From positions 1 to 64,000 of the forward strand of contig NZ_LGJH01000135.1 in assembly GCF_001298105.1 (NCBI RefSeq): 64,000 nt of DNA, read 5' to 3'. Numbering within the stretch: the stretch's first letter is position 1; each line of letters opens with the position of its first letter. The notes below the pieces were generated by a model. That model was not told where the DNA came from. It saw nothing but the letters and a program-made list of their open reading frames with translations, and ran no database searches. Below, piece after piece: positions 29,385 through 37,428 of this stretch. A program made the position numbers and the translations under genes. Origin of the DNA: Novosphingobium sp. ST904 (GTDB lineage: Bacteria; Pseudomonadota; Alphaproteobacteria; Sphingomonadales; Sphingomonadaceae).

Positions 29385-30530
29385 CTAATGAAGGCCTCCA
29401 TTAGCGGCATTTCGGGCTGCGCGGGCTTCGTCCCTGTCGCGCTTGGCCAGGTAGAGCCGTGCATCTGCTTCGTCGAGGAGGATGGTGAGATCGTCGTTCC
29501 GGTCATTGGTCACAACCGTTCCGATCGCGGCGGAGATGGCGATGGTCAGGGTGCCGATGGTGAAGGGCTGCGCGATGGCCGAGACCAGGCGCTGGGCGAG
29601 AAGTTCGGCTTCCTCGCCCCGGTGCAGGCCATATTGTAAAACCGCGAATTCGTCTCCGCCGAGGCGGGCGACGATGTCGCCGCTGCGGATCGCGCCGCGC
29701 AGCCGGTCGGCCACGAACGCGAGCAGGGTATCCCCTACGGCATGGCCGTGTTCGTCGTTTACCGGCTTGAACCCGTTAAGGTCGAGATAGTGAACCGCAA
29801 CCAGCCCGGAGGCCGAGATCAGCCGCGCGTTCTCGTCGAAGTATTCGCGCAGGGCCAGCCGGTTCGGCAGCGCCGTAAGGCTGTCGCTGCGGGCGAGCGT
29901 GACGGAGAGCAATCGCTTCACGGTTTCCGTCTGCACGATCTCGAAACGCATCGTCAGCGCCTGTATTCCACCCACGAGGTAGGCGGTGGTAACGAGCGCC
30001 AGTCCTACGTAGATCGGCGTTGCACGCGCAAAGGCCACCGCGATGCAGGGACCGGCGGCCGCAAGCAGGGAGAGCCCGGCAATCTGCGGACGCCGCCCGA
30101 CACCTGTGACGACCCCTGCGCAGAATCCCATGACGACGCATATGGCCAGCATGTGTGCTTCGGGATTTTCGAGCGAAAAGACATAGGCGGCAAGCGCGCC
30201 GAGAAGAATCGCGAAGCCCACATAAGGGATTGCGAAGGCGACTTCGAGCCGCCGGGCCTCTCGGCTGTGAATGACGGCGGTCAGCACGCGCGCGCGCAAG
30301 CGCCGGGCCACTTCTATGCGCGCGGCCCATGTCAGGAGCGCGGCCGTTCCGATGACGAGGATCGTCCCATCGCCCTCCGCGCGGTAGATCAGCACGAAGA
30401 ACATCGCGAAGACCACGAGCATGTACATGGCCTGTGCGATTGTCTCGTAGAGGCTGCGCACGAGTTCGACGTAGACCCTGTCCGAAAGGGGCTCGGCCGG
30501 ATTTCCCGCGGTTGACGAAATCACGATCAT
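29385..30530 (-). CDS. Membrane-anchored diguanylate cyclase (GGDEF)
   Basis: 381 residues: about six membrane helices in the first ~200 residues, then a complete GGDEF domain (DSLTALPNRLALREYF, VHYLDLNGFKPVNDEHGH, VARLGGDEFAVL). The intact GGDEF signature and the DxD-type metal ligand indicate active synthesis of c-di-GMP. No inhibitory RxxD site is obvious five residues upstream of GGDEF. Start 30530 is preferred because GGGAGAG precedes it; upstream in-frame codons read into the intergenic region. It is divergent from the LysR gene. With the second cyclase at 59,228 it could feed c-di-GMP to the PilZ and EAL-like proteins in the 42-44 kb region. Confidence 0.9.
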   Translation of the reverse strand: MIVISSTAGNPAEPLSDRVYVELVRSLYETIAQAMYMLVVFAMFFVLIYRAEGDGTILVIGTAALLTWAARIEVARRLRARVLTAVIHSREARRLEVAFAIPYVGFAILLGALAAYVFSLENPEAHMLAICVVMGFCAGVVTGVGRRPQIAGLSLLAAAGPCIAVAFARATPIYVGLALVTTAYLVGGIQALTMRFEIVQTETVKRLLSVTLARSDSLTALPNRLALREYFDENARLISASGLVAVHYLDLNGFKPVNDEHGHAVGDTLLAFVADRLRGAIRSGDIVARLGGDEFAVLQYGLHRGEEAELLAQRLVSAIAQPFTIGTLTIAISAAIGTVVTNDRNDDLTILLDEADARLYLAKRDRDEARAARNAANGGLH

Positions 30531-30664
30531 CTCTCCCAGTGGCCTGCGCTCACGCTGGCGCGACGCCGACTTTATTGTTGTCCACGATCTACGGCATCGC
30601 GGCACCGTCTGCCAGTTTTGCCGAGGTGCTTTAACTTCCCGGTTCGGCTGGGTATCCCTGCCAC

Positions 30665-31552
30665 ATGAACCTGCGTCACATCGAGGTGTTCCATGCGGTC
30701 TACTCGACCGGGTCGGTGAGCGGCGCCGCGCGGCTGCTCAACGTCTCGCAGCCTGCGGTCACCAATCTCCTGCGCCATGCCGAGAGCCTCCTGGGGTTTG
30801 CCCTGTTCGAACGATCCCGCGGGAGACTGGTGCCGACCGCCGACGCGCACGACCTTTACGAGCAGGCGGACGAGATCCAGGGACAGGTATACCGGCTTCG
30901 CGAAACGGCGCGGAACATGCGGCGGGGCAGGGGGCGCACGCTGCGGCTTTCGGTGCTCCCTTCGCTGGGCATGGAACTGCTGCCCGCTGCGCTGGCCGGA
31001 TATCTGGCCGGCCATTCCGGCGTTTCCATCGAACTCCACACCCTGCACCACGGCGACATGCCGGCCCGGCTCTATGAGCGGGAGACCGATGTGGTGATCT
31101 GCTACACGCCGCCGCGCGAATCTCCGGTGGCCAGCGTGCGGCTCGGCATGGGCGAAATGGTCGCCTGCTACCGCGAACAGGACATGCCGAATGCTCCGGC
31201 ACGGCTGCCGCTCGGGGAACTGGCCGGCCGGCCCTTCATCTCGACGTTCGACAGCGGGCCGCAGGCATTGGCCATTGCCGCAGAACTGGAACGGCAGGGC
31301 GTGGAACTGGACGTGGCAGGGGCATCGCGGACCTATTTCGTTGCCGCGGCGATGGCCCGTGCGGGGCTCGGCGTGACCATCGTGGACCTTCATACTGCCC
31401 TGGCCATGAAGGGGCCGGAGATGGCGATGCGGCCGCTCGATCCGCCGCAGTCCTATGAAATTCACGCGGTTTACCTAGAGGCTCGCCCGCCTTCGCGACT
31501 GGCGCTGGATTTCCTCGATCATCTTGTCGCCGTCATGGCGGCGGCCGGCTGA
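30665..31552 (+). CDS. dgcR: LysR-family regulator, probable regulator of dgcN-dgcA
   Basis: 295 residues. N-terminal winged helix (HAVYSTGSVSGAARLLNVSQ, PAVTNLLRHAESLLGFALFE), and a C-terminal effector-binding domain (LRLSVLPSLGMELLPAALAG, EREDTDVVICYT-like strand). It lies 122 bases upstream of and co-directional with dgcN-dgcA. In marine gammaproteobacteria and pseudomonads a LysR protein next to dgcN-dgcA activates D-glutamate catabolism, so the assignment follows gene order rather than sequence identity. A TATAAT hexamer at 31570, lacking a good -35 box, could be the activator-dependent dgcN promoter. Confidence 0.85.
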   Translation: MNLRHIEVFHAVYSTGSVSGAARLLNVSQPAVTNLLRHAESLLGFALFERSRGRLVPTADAHDLYEQADEIQGQVYRLRETARNMRRGRGRTLRLSVLPSLGMELLPAALAGYLAGHSGVSIELHTLHHGDMPARLYERETDVVICYTPPRESPVASVRLGMGEMVACYREQDMPNAPARLPLGELAGRPFISTFDSGPQALAIAAELERQGVELDVAGASRTYFVAAAMARAGLGVTIVDLHTALAMKGPEMAMRPLDPPQSYEIHAVYLEARPPSRLALDFLDHLVAVMAAAG

Positions 31553-31674
31553 TCCGGCAGGGCTTGGCCTATAATCGCAGGCTATGGGTTGGCCGGATGT
31601 CGGTATGCGCGCCGGGCGGACGGGGCTGCTAATCATGCGCCAATCCCACAGCAGCAACGATGGATGGCGTTAAC

Positions 31675-32685
31675 ATGATCTACGGCCCCTTTCTTCTCTA
31701 TATAGGCGACAAGCGTAACCCTCTCGATGTGAAGACCTCGCGCGGGTTGGCCGCGTTCCGTCCGCAGGACTGCATCGGGGAACTGCGTGAGCCGGATGGC
31801 CCGCTTTCGCTGGGGCTGCCGTGCATGACGGTGGAGCAAGCGGCGGCGTCAGGTGCGCGGGCGCTGGTTCTGGGGATCGCCACGAGCGGCGGCCGGCTTG
31901 AGGAGGCGATGATCCCGCATATTCTCGCTGCGCTCGATGCCGGGCTCGACGTGGTATCGGGCCTGCATCAGCACCTTGGAGAAGACGCCCGGGTGCGCGA
32001 GCGCGCGGCAGCGCTCGGCCGCAGGCTTATCGATGTCCGCGCCGCCCCGGCCGGGCTCAAGGTCGGCAACGGTGCACGGCGGTCCGGACGGCGCCTGCTT
32101 ACCGTGGGAACCGATTGTGCGGTGGGCAAGATGTACACCTCGCTCCACCTCGTGGCGGCGATGAACGCGCGCGGCCTTCCCGCCCGCTTCCGTGCGACCG
32201 GCCAGACCGGAATCCTGATCGCGGGCGAAGGCGTGGCGATCGACTGCGTTATCGCCGACTTCATTTCCGGTGCGGCCGAGGCGCTTTCGCCTGCCCGCGA
32301 GGATACCGTGTGGGATGTGATCGAAGGGCAGGGGTCTCTGTTCAATCCCTCCTTCGCGGGCGTGTCGCTCGGGCTGCTTCACGGCGCGCAGCCGCAGGCG
32401 CTGGTCCTGTGCCACGAAGCCGCGCGTCCGCACATTCGCGGGTTGCCGCATATGCCGGTACCTGATCTCAAGGCCTGCCTCGAAGAGAACCTGCGCTGTG
32501 CCCGCCTTACCAGTCCCTCGGTGGAGGCGGTTGGCGTATCGATCAACGGGTCCGGTCTTGCGCCGGAGGATGCCGCCGATTTTCGCGCCCGGATCGAGGA
32601 CGATCTCGGCTTGCCCTGCGTCGATCCGCTGGTGACCGGGATGGACGCGCTGGTCGATCGGATCGCGGCCGGTAGCTGGGCGTGA
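31675..32685 (+). CDS. dgcN: DUF1611 protein, probable N-acetyltransferase DgcN
   Basis: 336 residues of the DUF1611 family: an N-terminal Rossmann-like domain and a C-terminal P-loop domain with GTDCAVGKMYTSLHL near residue 145 and the downstream TGQTGILIAGEGVAIDCVIAD and EGQGSLFNPSFAGV. DgcN proteins are reported to act with DgcA in converting D-glutamate towards L-glutamate via an N-acetyl intermediate; that role is family knowledge. ATG 31675 (MIYGPFLLYIGD) is preferred with GGATGG seven bases upstream, over ATG 31660. The stop overlaps the dgcA start (TGATG), so the two are translationally coupled. Confidence 0.85.
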   Translation: MIYGPFLLYIGDKRNPLDVKTSRGLAAFRPQDCIGELREPDGPLSLGLPCMTVEQAAASGARALVLGIATSGGRLEEAMIPHILAALDAGLDVVSGLHQHLGEDARVRERAAALGRRLIDVRAAPAGLKVGNGARRSGRRLLTVGTDCAVGKMYTSLHLVAAMNARGLPARFRATGQTGILIAGEGVAIDCVIADFISGAAEALSPAREDTVWDVIEGQGSLFNPSFAGVSLGLLHGAQPQALVLCHEAARPHIRGLPHMPVPDLKACLEENLRCARLTSPSVEAVGVSINGSGLAPEDAADFRARIEDDLGLPCVDPLVTGMDALVDRIAAGSWA

Positions 32686-33686
32686 TGCGCCGCCTTTCCG
32701 CCCGCGCCGATCGGCACCGTCTTGCGCAGCCTTTCGCCATCGCACGGGGCACGCGGGAGGCCATCGACCTTGTGACCGTGTCGATCGGGCAGGACGGAAA
32801 GATCGGGCGAGGGGAGGGCGCCCCCTCCGCCCGCTACGGCGAGGAGGCGCAATCCGTGCTGGCGCAAGTGCAGGCCATCAGGCCCGCCATCGAAGCGGGG
32901 CTGGACCGGCAGGGACTGCTCTCCGTCATGGCGCCCGGCGCCGCGCTAAACGCCGTGGACTGTGCGCTCTGGGATCTTGAGGCGAAACTGTCTGGGGTCG
33001 CCGTTGCCGACCGTCTTGGCCCTCTGCCCGGCGGGATCGTGACGGCCATCACCGTGGGTATCGACAGGCCCGAAGGCATGGCGGCGCGGGCCCGCTTCCT
33101 TGCCGGCGCGAAAGAGGCGGATGGTCCTGCGCCGCTGCTGAAGATCAAGCTGGACGCCGATGATATCATCGACCGCGTTCAGGCTGTGCGTGAGGCCGCA
33201 CCGCTGGCCCAGCTCATTGCCGATGCCAATGAAAGCTGGGACATGGCCTTGCTCGAACGCGTTCTGCCGGCGCTGGCCGCCGCACGTGTCGAACTGCTGG
33301 AACAGCCCTTGCCGGCTGGCGCGGATGAACCGCTGGAAGGCTTCGCCTCTCCCGTTCCCCTTTCCGCAGACGAATCCGCGCATGTCGCGGCCGAGGTGGA
33401 GTGGCTTGCCTCCCGCTACGATTATGTGACCATCAAGCTCGACAAATCGGGTGGACTGACCGGTGCGCTGGCTCTGGCCGAGGCGGCGCAGGCAGCGGGA
33501 ATGGGGCTGATGACGGGGTGCATGCTGTGCTCCTCTCTGTCGGTCGCCCCGGCATGGCATCTCGCCGCGCGCAGCCGTTTCGTCGATCTCGATGGACCGC
33601 TCTGGCTGGCAGCCGACCATCCGGGCGGGAGCGTACTGGAGGAGGGGCTGCTCCGTGCCCCAAGCGGTCTGGGATGGGGTTGGTAA
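32685..33686 (+). CDS. dgcA: Enolase-superfamily racemase/epimerase, probable N-acetyl-D-glutamate racemase DgcA
   Basis: 333 residues of the dipeptide-epimerase-like subgroup. Catalytic features are in place: KIKLD (KxK, general base), the metal ligands in DANES, LEQP and SADES, and the second base lysine in TIKLDKSGG. The capping domain covers the first ~115 residues. Paired with dgcN by overlapping stop and start; GTG 32682 is an alternative start one codon earlier. With DgcN it should racemise N-acetyl-D-glutamate. An Ala-Glu dipeptide epimerase role in murein recycling is the main alternative, but the dgcN partner favours DgcA. Confidence 0.85.
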   Translation: MRRLSARADRHRLAQPFAIARGTREAIDLVTVSIGQDGKIGRGEGAPSARYGEEAQSVLAQVQAIRPAIEAGLDRQGLLSVMAPGAALNAVDCALWDLEAKLSGVAVADRLGPLPGGIVTAITVGIDRPEGMAARARFLAGAKEADGPAPLLKIKLDADDIIDRVQAVREAAPLAQLIADANESWDMALLERVLPALAAARVELLEQPLPAGADEPLEGFASPVPLSADESAHVAAEVEWLASRYDYVTIKLDKSGGLTGALALAEAAQAAGMGLMTGCMLCSSLSVAPAWHLAARSRFVDLDGPLWLAADHPGGSVLEEGLLRAPSGLGWGW

Positions 33687-34182
33687 GCGCCTGTCGTCGC
33701 TTCGATTGAAGTCGTTCCGACCTGTATTTCGCTTTGGGAGCCTTGCGCGCGTCTTGGCTCGCGGTGATCCCCATTCGGGACGTGTCATGCCTTTTGCGTG
33801 CCGGAAGCTCTCGCGTTCCGCCCCTTGCGCACGCGCCAGACCAGACCGATGTTCCGGATAAAAATCATTATAAATCATATTATTAGTCGGTAGTGACCGC
33901 GACGGCTCATCGCGTCCGCCGCCTGTAGGCCGCATCCCGCCATGGTTACCGGTTTCTTATCCCCGAAAGGCTTTCCCGGCGCCTGACACCTCTCTTGCGC
34001 ATTCCTTCATGCGGCTGCCTCGCCCTGCAAGCAGGCTGGTGCAGGCAATTGCCGCCCGATGGAGCCGCCCCGGCTCCAGTTCGGGATGCCGGGCGAGTCC
34101 ATGTCCTTCATCTTTCAGCAAAAGCCCCCCCACGCACCACTTTCCGCATCTGGAAACACGAACCTTAGGCAATGACGCGAAA
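33687..34182. promoter_or_regulatory. Intergenic region and AT-rich promoter of the TpsB gene
   Basis: No gene is supported here. The segment 33,858-33,890 (ATAAAAATCATTATAAATC and following) is strikingly AT-rich for this sequence and is probably the promoter of the outer-membrane transporter gene, some 300 bases upstream of its start. The long leader between could hold regulation, but no clear hairpin was found. Confidence 0.4.
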
Positions 34183-35916
34183 ATGACGGTTCTGGCATTC
34201 CTACCCCACCGCTCGCGCATCGTGCCGCAGGACAAGCGTTTGTCCCGGCGCCTGGGCCTCCTGCTGGCAGGGCTGCTTTTGCAGTCGGCACCCTGCCAGT
34301 CGGCCCAGGCGCAAATCCTGGTTCCCGTTCCCCAGTCACCCACGATCGACCGCGACCGCATCGACCGGCAGGATCCGAACGTGCCCCGCGTGCCGGCGCC
34401 GACCCAGGTTCCGCAGGCACAGCCACCCGTCGTGGCCGGCACGTCGAACACCCCTTCCAGAGGCCCCGGCGTGATGCTCAACGCACTGCGCTATGAAGGT
34501 TCGACACTGCCGAGGGCCACGCTCGACAAGGCCGTTGCCGTCTTCATCGGCGCGCCGCTCAATCAGGACAATCTTCAGAAGATCGCCAATGTCATCAGCG
34601 CGACTTACGCGCAGAGCGACATTGCCTTCTACGCCGTGACCGTTCCGCCCCAGGTGCCCACGGGCGGCGTCATCACCATTCGCGTGCTTGAAGGACGGAT
34701 CACCGAGTACGCGCTGGACGGCAAGACCAAGAGCACGCCGACCCGGCTGATCGACGCACAAGTAAAGCGCCTGATGCGTGAAACGCCGACCCACAAGTCG
34801 AGCATCGAACGCACCATCTCGCTGCTGCGCGACATTCCCGGGCAGACGGTCCAGGCGAGCCTCAAGCCCACGGCCCGACCCGGCGAGCTCGCGCTCGACC
34901 TCAAGGTTGAACGCAAGCAGATCGACGTGACGCTGAACGTCAACAATGCGGGTGTCGTCAACGTCACCACCGGCGTCCAGTCGCAGGTCGGCGTCAGCGT
35001 CAACGGGGTGCTTCGCGAAGGGGACACCACCCGGCTTTCCGGCAACGTACCCTTCAACCCGGAGCGCTATCAGTTCTACTCGGTCAGCCATGCCACGCCG
35101 ATCGGCTCGAACGGAACGACGCTGGGGGTGAGCGGTGCCTATGTCCGCACCAAGACCAAGGACCTCGATATTGTGGGCGAAGCGAAGCAGGCGGGGATCG
35201 CGATTTCGCACCCCCTGATCCGCTCCTATCGCCGCAATCTCTCGTTGAGCCTTTCGTTGGACGGCACCAACAGCAACAACTATTTCCTCGACACGACGTT
35301 CGGCGGTTTCAAGACGCGCGCGGTTCGTCTCGGTACGGTATGGTCGTCGATCGACAAGACCGGCGGCTATGCAATTTCGACGAGCCTCAGCCAGGGGCTC
35401 GACGGGCTCGGCGCGCGGCCGATCGAAGGCTATTCCGAAGCCGGATTCCGCAAGGCGAACGTTCAGATCACCGCGGTGAAGGAACTGAGCAAGACGATCT
35501 CCGTCAGGGCGACCGTGCGCGGGCAGTATACGCGAGACAAATTGCCGACCACGGAACGTTTCTCTCTCGGCGGTGACGGGGCGGGTATGGCCTACCGTGT
35601 CGGCATCATCACAGCGGACAAGGCCGCAGCAGGCGGGCTTGAAGTGAACTGGCGGGTGGCTGGGAAGCCGGCTGCCAGCGCACGGGGGCTCACCGTCTTC
35701 GCCTATACGGATGCCGCCTTGGCGCACAGCTATGCGAGGCCGGCTTACGCCCTCGCCTCCGAGAACGTCACGCTCGCGACGGCGGGCGGAGGGGTGAGAA
35801 TCACGCCGATCAAGGGGTGGACGGCGAGCGCACAAGTTGCGGTTCCTGTCAAGTCTCCATATGAGTATTACAGCAAAAAAGCGCGCTTCTTCTTCAGCGT
35901 CAGTCGAACAGTCTGA
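34183..35916 (+). CDS. Two-partner-secretion outer-membrane transporter (TpsB, ShlB/FhaC family)
   Basis: 577 residues. Signal peptide within residues 20-46 (LGLLLAGLLLQSAPCQSAQA), a Pro-rich linker, POTRA domains (ALRYEGSTLPRATLDKAV to ITIRVLEGRI, then VKRLMRETP) and a 16-strand barrel with GLEVNWRVAG near the end and the final residues FFFSVSRTV. It would export a large TpsA adhesin or haemolysin bearing an N-terminal TPS domain. No TpsA gene is next to it; it is followed by a terminator and a 2OG-Fe(II) oxygenase. The start at 34183 precedes the basic N-region of the signal peptide; the ribosome site is weak. It is one of the few genes in this region with a clear leader and terminator of its own. 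Confidence 0.88.
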   Translation: MTVLAFLPHRSRIVPQDKRLSRRLGLLLAGLLLQSAPCQSAQAQILVPVPQSPTIDRDRIDRQDPNVPRVPAPTQVPQAQPPVVAGTSNTPSRGPGVMLNALRYEGSTLPRATLDKAVAVFIGAPLNQDNLQKIANVISATYAQSDIAFYAVTVPPQVPTGGVITIRVLEGRITEYALDGKTKSTPTRLIDAQVKRLMRETPTHKSSIERTISLLRDIPGQTVQASLKPTARPGELALDLKVERKQIDVTLNVNNAGVVNVTTGVQSQVGVSVNGVLREGDTTRLSGNVPFNPERYQFYSVSHATPIGSNGTTLGVSGAYVRTKTKDLDIVGEAKQAGIAISHPLIRSYRRNLSLSLSLDGTNSNNYFLDTTFGGFKTRAVRLGTVWSSIDKTGGYAISTSLSQGLDGLGARPIEGYSEAGFRKANVQITAVKELSKTISVRATVRGQYTRDKLPTTERFSLGGDGAGMAYRVGIITADKAAAGGLEVNWRVAGKPAASARGLTVFAYTDAALAHSYARPAYALASENVTLATAGGGVRITPIKGWTASAQVAVPVKSPYEYYSKKARFFFSVSRTV

Positions 35917-35937
35917 ATTGCGCTTTTGCGTGTACGC

Positions 35938-35970
35938 AAAAGCCGGCGTCCCATGGGCGCCGGCTTTTCT
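35938..35970 (+). terminator. Intrinsic terminator after the TpsB gene, overlapping a competing hairpin
   Basis: AAAAGCCGGCG and CGCCGGCTTTT form an 11-base perfect stem with a nine-base loop and a T-tract. A second hairpin just upstream (CTTTTGCG-TGTA-CGCAAAAG, 35923-35942) shares the bases AAAAG with the left arm, so the two cannot form fully together. That may simply compact the 3' end, or allow attenuation of the gene at 36010. Confidence 0.8.
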
Positions 35971-36009
35971 ATCCGCGGTATCGATTCAATCAAAGGGATA
36001 GAGAAGACG

Positions 36010-36570
36010 ATGAAAAACGTCTGGGAAGTCTGGCCAAGCGCACTCACTACAGCGGAATGCGACGCGATCGCCAAGCGCGCCGAAAATTACGGAGAGCAGG
36101 ACGCTACCATAGGGTTCACGAACTCGCTTCGCAGCGATCTTGGATATCGGACGTCGAGTGTCCGCTGGCTCGATGTTTCGCGCGAGAAGGACATCGTTTC
36201 GCGCATCATGGATTTCGTTCGCCCTTCGAACCGCACCAACTTCGGCGTCGAGATCGAAGCGCCGTACGAACTTCAGTTCACTGAATACCGGGCGACAAAC
36301 AAAGGGCATTACGATTGGCATCAGGACGTATGGCTTGAATCGCCCCGCCCTTACGCCAGGAAGCTTTCCGTAGTTGTCCAAATGTCGTCGCCGGAGGAGT
36401 ACAAAGGCGGGCAATTCGAATTCTTCGGCATCCCCAATCCGGGGGGCCAGTTCGCCCCGCGGGGCAGCCTGCTGATCTTTCCTTCGTTTCTCCAGCACCG
36501 GGTCCTGCCGGTGGTCGAAGGAAAGCGGCGCAGCCTTGTGACATGGATCGAAGGGCCGAACTGGCGCTGA
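36010..36570 (+). CDS. 2-oxoglutarate/Fe(II)-dependent oxygenase, prolyl-4-hydroxylase-like
   Basis: 186 residues forming a compact double-stranded beta-helix oxygenase. The iron ligands are visible: the HxD pair in YDWHQDVWL and the distal His in FPSFLQHRVLPV, with the 2-oxoglutarate-binding Arg in GKRRSLVTWIEGP. This is the PKHD-hydroxylase style. The substrate is unknown; relatives hydroxylate prolyl residues or free metabolites. ATG 36010 follows GAGAAGA and lies just past the TpsB terminator; the frame upstream reads through the hairpin, so it is not coding. A collagen-like lipoprotein with Gly-Pro-Thr repeats is encoded 4 kb away, which makes a prolyl substrate worth considering. Confidence 0.85.
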   Translation: MKNVWEVWPSALTTAECDAIAKRAENYGEQDATIGFTNSLRSDLGYRTSSVRWLDVSREKDIVSRIMDFVRPSNRTNFGVEIEAPYELQFTEYRATNKGHYDWHQDVWLESPRPYARKLSVVVQMSSPEEYKGGQFEFFGIPNPGGQFAPRGSLLIFPSFLQHRVLPVVEGKRRSLVTWIEGPNWR

Positions 36571-36594
36571 ACGGGCTTTGGCTGGCGCTTTGCG

Positions 36595-37428
36595 ATGAAC
36601 ATTCCCGCTCTCGCCGCTTCGGCTCCGGCGCATCCTCTTGTCTGCCTGGCGGCAGTGGCCGCACTGCTCCTGCTGAGCGGCGCTGCGATCTGCATGGATC
36701 TGGCATATCGCCGAATTCCCAATCTCGTTTGCGTCGCCGTTGCTCTATGCGCGGTTCCGTACTGGTTCGGCATTTCGGGCTGGTCTGGAATGTTGAGCCT
36801 TGGCGGGCAACTGGCGATTTCACTGGCCCTGACGTTGCCCTTGGCGCTCGCATTTGCATTGCGACTGATCGGCGGCGGTGACGTGAAGCTTATCCTGGCC
36901 ATGGTGCTTTGGGTTGGAATGGCGAAAGTCGGGACGATGGCGCTCGCCGTCGCCGTGATCGGGGGGATGTTGGGCATTTCCCTGAAGCTCCTGAACCTGG
37001 TGTTCTGGCGCATCCGAACCGACAACCTGCCTTATGGCTTGGCGATCGTCGCGGGTACTTTCGTTGCCATGGCCGGCGACCTCGGCCGGCTGCTGGCAAT
37101 GCGTGCCTCGCGGCGGCATAGGGGGGCCTCGGGCGGGGGAATTGCAGCCGAAACGCCCTCGAAACCCCGCCGCTGCCGGAAGCTGCGCGGGGCTGTCGGC
37201 AAAGGGGCTGTAAATTACGCAAGTCCATGCTCAGCAGGCATCGCGCATCACGGGCTGGCGGATAAACGCCTCGAAAATCCGGGTTTCATCCGCAAATTCA
37301 GCTTCGCCGTCATCGCGGGGCGCCGCTGCCCAAAGCCCTCGATCCGAACTCAATTCGGCTGGCGAACGGGCCGCCGGCGTGGTCCCCTAAGGGCCGAACA
37401 CAATTCACAAGATACCAGGGAGTTCAAC
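36595..37428 (+). CDS. cpaA: Prepilin peptidase (A24, CpaA/TadV-like); frame continues into the next gene
   Basis: The first ~170 residues are a multi-pass A24 aspartic peptidase that cleaves Flp prepilins at the inner membrane. The two catalytic aspartates lie in ICMDLAYRRIPN and in GGGDVKLILA. After RLLAMRASRRHRG (about residue 180) there is no stop codon. The frame runs on through ~100 residues of unlikely, Arg-rich sequence and enters the signal peptide of the autotransporter at 37,429, and the combined frame ends at 38,670. A natural peptidase should end around 37,110-37,130, so a stop has probably been lost through an indel. It is the only apparently active prepilin peptidase in the window, 11 kb from the Tad operon. 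Confidence 0.82.

Noticed and set aside
34336..35835. Minus-strand open frame opposite the TpsB gene
   Set aside because: No start signals or domain; the plus-strand POTRA/barrel protein explains the region.
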